Source: Nyssa sinensis
Taxonomy: Eukaryota > Streptophyta > Magnoliopsida > Cornales > Nyssaceae
Assembly (NCBI GenBank): GCA_008638375.1
Contig: CM018035.1
Coordinates: 24,416,807 to 24,480,806 of the forward strand
Direction: 5' to 3'
Length of the DNA: 64,000 nt
A model generated the notes under the pieces. It was given only the letters and a program-made list of their open reading frames with translations. It was not told where the DNA came from and did not search any database. Position numbers and translations under genes: made by a program. Shown one piece after another: positions 58,651 to 64,000 of the stretch; position 1 is the first letter of the stretch; each line of letters begins with the position of its first letter.

Positions 58651-58754
58651 GATTGACGAGACCTTCGGGTCGATTAACAAAACCTTCGGGTCGATTGACA
58701 GGACCTACGGGTTGATTGATGGGACCTTCAGGTTGATTGACAGGACCTACGGGG
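58651..58754. repeat. 21-bp tandem repeat, five copies
   Basis: Units of gattgacaggacctacgggtt and variants with an exact 21-bp period. The related solo LTR has one unit at about 13905-13928. Confidence 0.9.
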
Positions 58755-59432
58755 CTGAACAGAGTAATTGCATCACTTACGTTTAACTAATATATTACGT
58801 TTATTGGATTCATAGGACGTTGTCATTCCCTATGAATAATCCTATGTTGACAATTCATTCATTGAGTGTATTGATTGTGACCAGTTTATTGTGGCAGTAT
58901 TCTAATGTTCAATGTTATTATTGAGCTTTTCGATGTTCATGCTATACAATTACTCATGCTTGCTTATTGTGCCTTACTGTTTATTGGCCCTTGTGGCATT
59001 ATACCGTTAACTACAATTGTTTCCATGATTGGCTATCATGTTCATCGATGAGTTCATTTTTTTCTATGTTAACCCTAACCCGTGTCAGAGATGGGTCTTT
59101 ACTTACTGAGCTTTGTTAACTCACCCCACTTACTAATTTTTCAGGTGAGAATGCTACAGAACCACAGTAGGAGTTCAGGAGCTTATAGAGACAGTTGAGG
59201 AGCATGATAGAAGTGAATAAAGTCTCTCCCATATACTTACCGCCTAAGAGTGGTTTATGTTCAGTTTATGTCGGTTACATTTCAGTTGTCAAGCAATGTT
59301 TTGTATTAAGACTTCCGTAATTTAATGTTATGTTCACATTATTTACCGTTATCATTGATACAAAGAATGAAAAAATAGGGACGGCCGCTTCGCGATACGA
59401 GATCCGCATAGGGTGGGTTTCGAGTCGTGACA

Positions 59433-60639
59433 CGGGATCGGGGTTGGGGAAGGGTCACCCGCCTCAAACCCATCCCGTTGTCATTCCTAAGGACGAGAGT
59501 TCCTTTGCCTCAAGGATAAAGTTTGAAGGAAGTGTCCCTCACGAGAGGTTTTTATTTTTATTTTTTGTTGTTTTAATATAATGTATTTATAATTAAAAAA
59601 TTATATTTTTTTATAATTTGTAATTTTATTAGATCATAATAAAATCATAGTAGTCGGAGACATAATTCTATTTTTGAGATGAATCATATAAATTTTTGTA
59701 TTTTTGTGTGTGCATATAATTTTAAATTCATCTTTATTTTCTTATTTTTTTTCGTGTTTCACCGATTCGCAATTATATTTATAACAGAAATTAAAATTTA
59801 TGTGTAAAAATAATATATTTTTATACATGTACATATGATCATTAATCTCTTCGTTATTAGGGTACTTCAAAACTATCAAAAATTTGCTCAACTATGTTGG
59901 ACGACTATGGGGTTGACTTGGTGTGGATGCAAATAAATGACAAGATCTTGGTGATGTAAATCTTCGCTGTAATTTTTTAGTTTCAAAAATTACTTAGAGG
60001 GCAAGTGTCTTGATTCTCGTATAGCTGGCCACATCATCCTATTGTTCAAAATCGGAATTTTGCATGAAGTTTAAGAGTTTAGTACTAATTTATAATCTAT
60101 AGAAGAAAAAAAAAAGAAAAAAAAATTGTAACCTATAGTAATGGGCCAGAGTTGGTGCCGCTCAAAAATTGTTGTTAGACAAAGAATAGTTGAGTTTGAT
60201 AAGTCAATATATGTAGCATAACAAAGGGAGTCTTTAAAGTATGTGTTTTGTTTAATTTAATAAATCTTAAAATAGGCGTTCTTAAGGTTAAAATGATTTT
60301 TTTAAAAAAAAATTAAATATTTGATTCAGCTTATAAATCATATTTTTAAAATAATAATAGATTCAAAATGGACATCTTTATTAACCTACTGAAAAAGATT
60401 TTTTCGATCATACTGTTTTATACTTTTCATTCAAACGAGTTTTAAATGAAAGCACTGATGGCCTAATATCCATTAATTAATTAATTTGATTCCCGGTGAG
60501 TCTTTGGTGGGGTTCAAATTCCAACCAAAAAAATAAATATGCTTTGGCTTTTATTCCAAAATTTTCCCATCGAGGTCCTCTATATATATGTGATACATGC
60601 ACCAACAAATATGTAAGAAAACACACTTGAAGTTGGTGG
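59433..60639. other. Spacer beyond the nested LTR, no gene recognised
   Basis: A short GC-richer patch (59433-59560) is followed by AT-rich DNA. The 83-codon frame at 59330-59581 crosses the LTR end and has no known motif. Confidence 0.6.
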
Positions 60640-60912
60640 ATGAACTTGGTGATGGAGTATCCTTTAGTCTTGTGTTTGTGGGCTTTGTTGGGGTTAGGCC
60701 TACTTTAGTTACAGAGTCATGGAAGTTTAGGGTGCTTTGAAGAAGAGAGGGTTGGGTTATTGAAACTTAAAGATGCCTTCAATTACCCAAATGGGTTTGC
60801 TCTGTCTTCATAGGGTGGTGAGGAGAGTGATTGTTGCAGGTGGGAAGGGGTCGGGTGTAACAACATCACACAACAAGTGATTCAACTCTCTTTCAATGGA
60901 ACAAGACTGAGA
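60640..60912 (+). pseudogene. First exon of an LRR receptor-like protein gene (broken)
   Basis: From the ATG at 60640 one frame reads 'MNLVMEYPLVLCLWALLGLG', a hydrophobic signal-peptide-like start, then a TAG at 60706, then 'CFEEERVGLLKLKDAFNYPN'. It continues to a TAG at about 60811, then 'GGEESDCCRWEGVGCNNIT' and 'QVIQLSFNGTRLRGF'. This is the N-terminal cap (LRRNT: EEERxxLLxLK ... DCCxWxGVxC) of plant receptor-like proteins, which sit in the plasma membrane and sense extracellular signals. Two in-frame stops (the second where relatives have Trp) break it. A GT after CTGAGAG may be a splice donor, but I see no LRR exons downstream. It is the only host-gene relic outside a transposon. Confidence 0.8.
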
Positions 60913-61119
60913 GGTTTTGTTTTTTATTTTTTTTAATTTTTTAATAATAAGTAAATAAAGAAATAAATCATTTTTGCCTTGCTAATTTTCATACATGTGT
61001 TGATGTGACTAGATTGTTCTCGTGAAGAAGAAGGATGTTGGGTCTTGAACACATCCTTATTAGATCCCTTCCTAAAATTACGAATATTAAAATTGGTAGA
61101 GAATGGCTTGAAAGGTGAG

Positions 61120-61157
<38 letters not shown>

Positions 61158-62127
61158 TCACACATACTTGGATAGAAAAAGGTTACTCTTACCTTAATTT
61201 GGAGACAATAAAATTGTCCTTTATTATATGTTCGTTGGTCTGGATTAATTGAAACAATATGCATGACATAATTTTCATGCCTTCTAATACCTAGATCTCT
61301 GTTTAGAAAAAAAATAATATTACCTTTATCATAATATTTTATCTATTGATCTGGTTTTTAATTTAGCAGTTACACTCAATTTGACCCATTTAATGCTTTT
61401 CTTATTGCATTCCATCCAGAAATTGCAAAATTTAATTCTGTTTTGGAAAAGGCTTGAAAGGTGTGCCTCTCTAAGTTATTTCACTGTGCTTATTACAGAA
61501 AAAAAGTTCAGTGATACATTAATATCATGCTACTACCATTGTAATGTGTTATTTTTGCGAATTCATGTGAGATTTATTACAATGCTCACATCATAGTTAC
61601 AATAGCATGTTACTTTCGTATCACTAGACTTTTTTCTGCTTATTACGAGCTTTAAGAAACCAATTTTTATCACAATTTTTCACATCCCACAATACTCCAT
61701 TCATTTGATCTAATCCATTAACTTCGTGAGAGAAAAGGAAAAGGAAAAAAAAAAAAAAAAGGGGGAAGAATATGATTTTTTTTGTATTTCTATCATGTCC
61801 AAATAAAATCACATTGCCTCCCTTGTTCACTCACTTATTCATTAATCAAATAAACCTTTATTTTAAATTTTCTTTATATTTTATAAAAAATAAGAAAAAT
61901 TATTTTTCATTATCTTTTCTTTCTATTTCAATATTTGAGAATTAGATGGAGTCTAATGAAAACACATGGTTGAAGAATTATAGGACCATATTATTGGGGA
62001 CTCTAATCTGAGAATTGGATCACGAGGAACAGTGTCCCAAAATAATTTTTTTTTTGTATGTTGATTCTCCTTTTGTCCACTAAATTCATGAAATAAATAA
62101 AATTTTAAATTTTAAATTTATTTATCA
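60913..62127. other. AT-rich spacer, no gene recognised
   Basis: Contains a CT microsatellite (61124-61159) and poly-A runs. No LRR-coding sequence that would continue the upstream exon is recognisable. Confidence 0.6.
61124..61159. repeat. (CT)n microsatellite
   Basis: About 28 uninterrupted CT bases and a short interrupted tail. Confidence 0.95.
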
Positions 62128-62501
62128 TGCAGAATGGAAACGCGGAAGGAGAATCGAACACGTCAAATTTTTTATAAAACAAGTAATATGAGGACTCCTC
62201 ATCCAACAAGAAAAAATAATTCTTCAAAATTCGTAATTGAATTAATATTAATAAAAGATTTCATCATAAAAACCTATTACATCATATTTATAGTACTAAA
62301 ATACTCATATTTTAACTAAAAAATAAAAACACTTATTTTTATACTAATCCTACTACAATAAGAACTAATAATCCAAATAGGAAACTATAAATTCCTATAT
62401 TTTCTATAAAAATCATAGTAAAATAAGGAAACTAAACAAATTAGGAATAAATCAAAATTGAAAACTAAATAATCCTAATACAATTCTAAATAACTTTTCA
62501 T
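62128..62501 (-). mobile_element. Probable short 3' LTR of a gag-only gypsy element
   Basis: On the minus strand it would start TGAAAAGTTATTTAG next to a polypurine tract (agtgggggag, 62511-62520) and end ...CCATTCTGCA, about 374 bp. Its second copy is not in the window, so the limits rest on TG/CA ends and the PPT. Confidence 0.5.
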
Positions 62502-62510
62502 ATTTTTATC

Positions 62511-62890
62511 TCCCCCACTTGAAAGAAACTCGTCCTCGAGTTTACTGGATATATACGACCTCGAACTCGTTCATAACCTGATAATAGTGGTTTAATCTCT
62601 TGAAGAACAATAAAATATTCAAGGAGTTCTTTTATGACATCTTCCATGAAGTCGGTAATTTTAGGCCATTTTTTTGACGATAATAATGCTTCAGTAATGA
62701 AACAAAAATTATCTTCTTGATCCACCATAATTTCAATTTTACTATAAGCATTAGAATCATTTTTCACAAATTCAGGTTCAGCTTTATCATATTTAGTGTT
62801 GACAACTTCAATGCGATTTTCTTGGACAACTTCTTCTTCTCTATTATCTAAACTAACTATTTCAGCAACATCAATAGAAATAAATTCAAC
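62511..62890 (-). pseudogene. 3' coding end of a gypsy element
   Basis: A minus-strand frame reads 'DVAEIVSLDNREEEVVQENR', 'KIEIMVDQEDNFCFITEALL' and ends 'GRIYPVNSRTSFFQVGEIKI' over 'ctcgaggacgagtttctttcaagtggggg'. That last stretch is the usual junction of polyprotein end and polypurine tract in several gypsy groups. No RT or integrase is present. With the gag fragment at 63193-63796 it suggests a gag-only, non-autonomous element. Confidence 0.55.
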
Positions 62891-62891
62891 T

Positions 62892-63192
62892 TATTTTAAA
62901 ATGAAAATTTTCAAAAAAATAAATTTTCGCTTGTGGCTGGGTTTGGCTGGATCTACCCGGGATGCCATTTTGGTCTAATTTCTGAAACTGTCTCCGAACA
63001 GGTTCAAATTTTTACAGGAGGTGTATTTTAATATCATAATCATATTTCTCTTCTATGGAATACTCAAAATATGCTTCTAAATATGACTTATAGCTAAATG
63101 ATGCATATGCAGTGCCCTACCGACAAACGGTGTATGAATAGTGCCTTACTGGCAAAAACGAAAAATTTATCCTCATTTTTCAGATCTCTACA
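62892..63192 (-). mobile_element. First 300 bp of a Del-like LTR, inverted
   Basis: Minus-strand TGTAGAGATCTGAAAAATGAGG at 63192 matches the start of the solo LTR at 35833 and can be followed to about 62892, where the match stops inside the LTR. The next LTR segment is found at 63797 in the opposite orientation. Confidence 0.8.
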
Positions 63193-63796
63193 CAACCATT
63201 GGAAACAATTAGAATAGATCAATTATTTGCTCAATACTATGCAACAAACGCTCATGCGACTCAATTTTAATGTCCTTAGAGACACTACAATCGACAAGAA
63301 CTACGCTAGTGAATTTGTCTGAGATTAGCCTGAAGATAAAACTATTCGCAATTACGAAAGACTTCCATATTTTGATGGTAATTTTTATCTCGAAGACTTT
63401 CATGATTGATTTTATGATTTGGATGATTGTCTTAACGATTTGAGACTTTTAAAAGATAAGATTACAGGCTTTGCAAAAAGATGGTGGTTTGATTTACAAA
63501 TCCGCCGCAAACAATTATAATGTAAAAAGTACATTCATTCATGGCGAAGGATGATGAACTTGTTAATGAATAGATTTTTGAGTAGAAATTATTTGCATAT
63601 TTTAGAAGATAACTATAGGCCAACATGGGAAAGCACAAGCAAAATCTGAAATTGTGAAAGCAACTTCAACTAATAAGGTTACAAATAATGAACCATTAAA
63701 AGAAGTCCACATCTTTATAAAAGACTCTCTTATCATAGAAAGTGAAGATAAAAGTCTTCTATGCCTTGAAGAAGATCGTAAAGAGTTGATAGAAGA
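63193..63796 (+). pseudogene. Gypsy gag fragment
   Basis: The plus strand reads 'RNYERLPYFDGNFYLEDFHD' and then 'DKITGFAKRWWFDLQIRRKQ', 'SWRRMMNLLMNRFLSRNYLH' with stops between. This matches the retrotransposon gag domain (xWWDxLQxxRxxxGxxxIxSWxxMKxxLxxRFLPxxY). The following 'KATSTNKVTNNEPLKEVHIF' is the gag tail. The frame 63654-63872 runs over the junction into LTR sequence, so its last 25 residues are not gag. Confidence 0.7.
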
Positions 63797-64000
63797 ACTT
63801 TGGTTAAAGCAAAATGTTGAATTGAGGCGTTTCGGGATGGGTTGTAGTGTAACGGGGCTCCGGATTCATTAAGGGCAAAAGGATCATTTTGCACCTTTGC
63901 CCCTCCACTATAAATACAGCCCCTTAGTGTATTTTTATCACATTTTGGTCTGAGATTTAGAGCAGAAGTCGTGCATGGGAGAAAAGTGAAAAAAAGCCCT
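63797..64000 (+). mobile_element. Del-like LTR continuing beyond the window
   Basis: From 'gaactttggttaaagcaaaatg' on it matches the reverse complement of about 35270-35520 of the solo LTR. It includes the TATA box at 63909-63916. It continues the LTR whose first 300 bp lie inverted at 62892-63192. Confidence 0.8.
63909..63916 (+). promoter_or_regulatory. TATA box of the Del-like LTR
   Basis: tataaata in the context cactataaatacagcccctta, the same as at 35395-35402 on the other strand. Confidence 0.65.

Larger units (their letters stand above)
40156..59432 (+). mobile_element. 3' LTR of the LARD-like element, interrupted by a nest of insertions
   Basis: The start (AATAATACCCTGACCC, with TG changed to AA) and the end (...GGTTTCGAGTCGTGACA) match the two ends of the solo LTR at 16339-13095. 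Removing the nested insertion at 41513-57772 leaves about 3.0 kb. The left part carries TA, TG and GA microsatellites (40345-40440, 40559-40609). The right part carries a 21-bp tandem repeat (58651-58754). The frame at 40991-41272 is not a recognised protein. Confidence 0.88.

Overview
The window looks like heterochromatic, repeat-rich DNA from a flowering plant, probably a eudicot with a large genome; the species cannot be fixed from the sequence. The evidence is long LTRs with 5-bp target-site duplications, Ty1/copia and Ty3/gypsy polyproteins of plant lineages, AT-rich spacers with TA/CT microsatellites, and host-gene fragments of plant type (DegP7-like protease, MinD, LRR receptor-like protein). 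I found no intact host gene, no rRNA or tRNA gene and no CRISPR array. Almost every coding region is a broken retrotransposon ORF.

Layout. 1-213: 3' end of a long Del-like LTR. 214-5190: a decayed copia element (+) with leader, gag, PR, INT, RT, RH, PPT and 3' LTR; its 5' LTR is not seen. 5191-6631: AT-rich spacer. 6637-20181: a Tat-lineage gypsy element (-), TSD GAAAT, with an antisense extra ORF and a 60-bp tandem repeat. Its RT is split by a solo LTR (13095-16339, TSD ATGTG) that carries fragments of DegP7 and MinD genes. 20187-21339: spacer. 21345-35833: a solo Del-like LTR (-), TSD TGAGC, split by a complete Del/Tekay chromovirus (+) at 23515-34953, TSD GTTCA, with LTRs of about 3.1 kb. 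35839-36902: the last 1 kb of another LTR of the same kind (+). 36903-40155: non-coding internal region of a long-LTR element whose 3' LTR runs from 40156 to 59432. That LTR holds a three-step nest: a solo LTR (41513-57767, TSD ATGAC), inside it a gag-less Del element (-, 41987-56796, TSD CTTTC), and inside that element's 3' LTR another solo LTR (+, 45511-49007, TSD GTGCT). 59433-62127: spacer with one broken LRR receptor-like exon at 60640. 62128-64000: a gag-only gypsy remnant and a Del-like LTR, rearranged by an apparent inversion of about 0.9 kb.

The order of insertion can be read from the nesting. No element looks autonomous today: reading frames carry many stops, several of which fit C-to-T change at methylated CAG or CG sites, and catalytic residues are altered in the copia PR and RT, the Tat RT and the gag-less Del RT.

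The points most worth a second look are the LTR that captured two host gene fragments, the recurrent tRNA-like box A/box B modules inside LTRs, the antisense ORF with its own TATA box in the Tat element, the gag-less Del element and the terminal inversion. All boundaries were read by eye; similarity statements are estimates.
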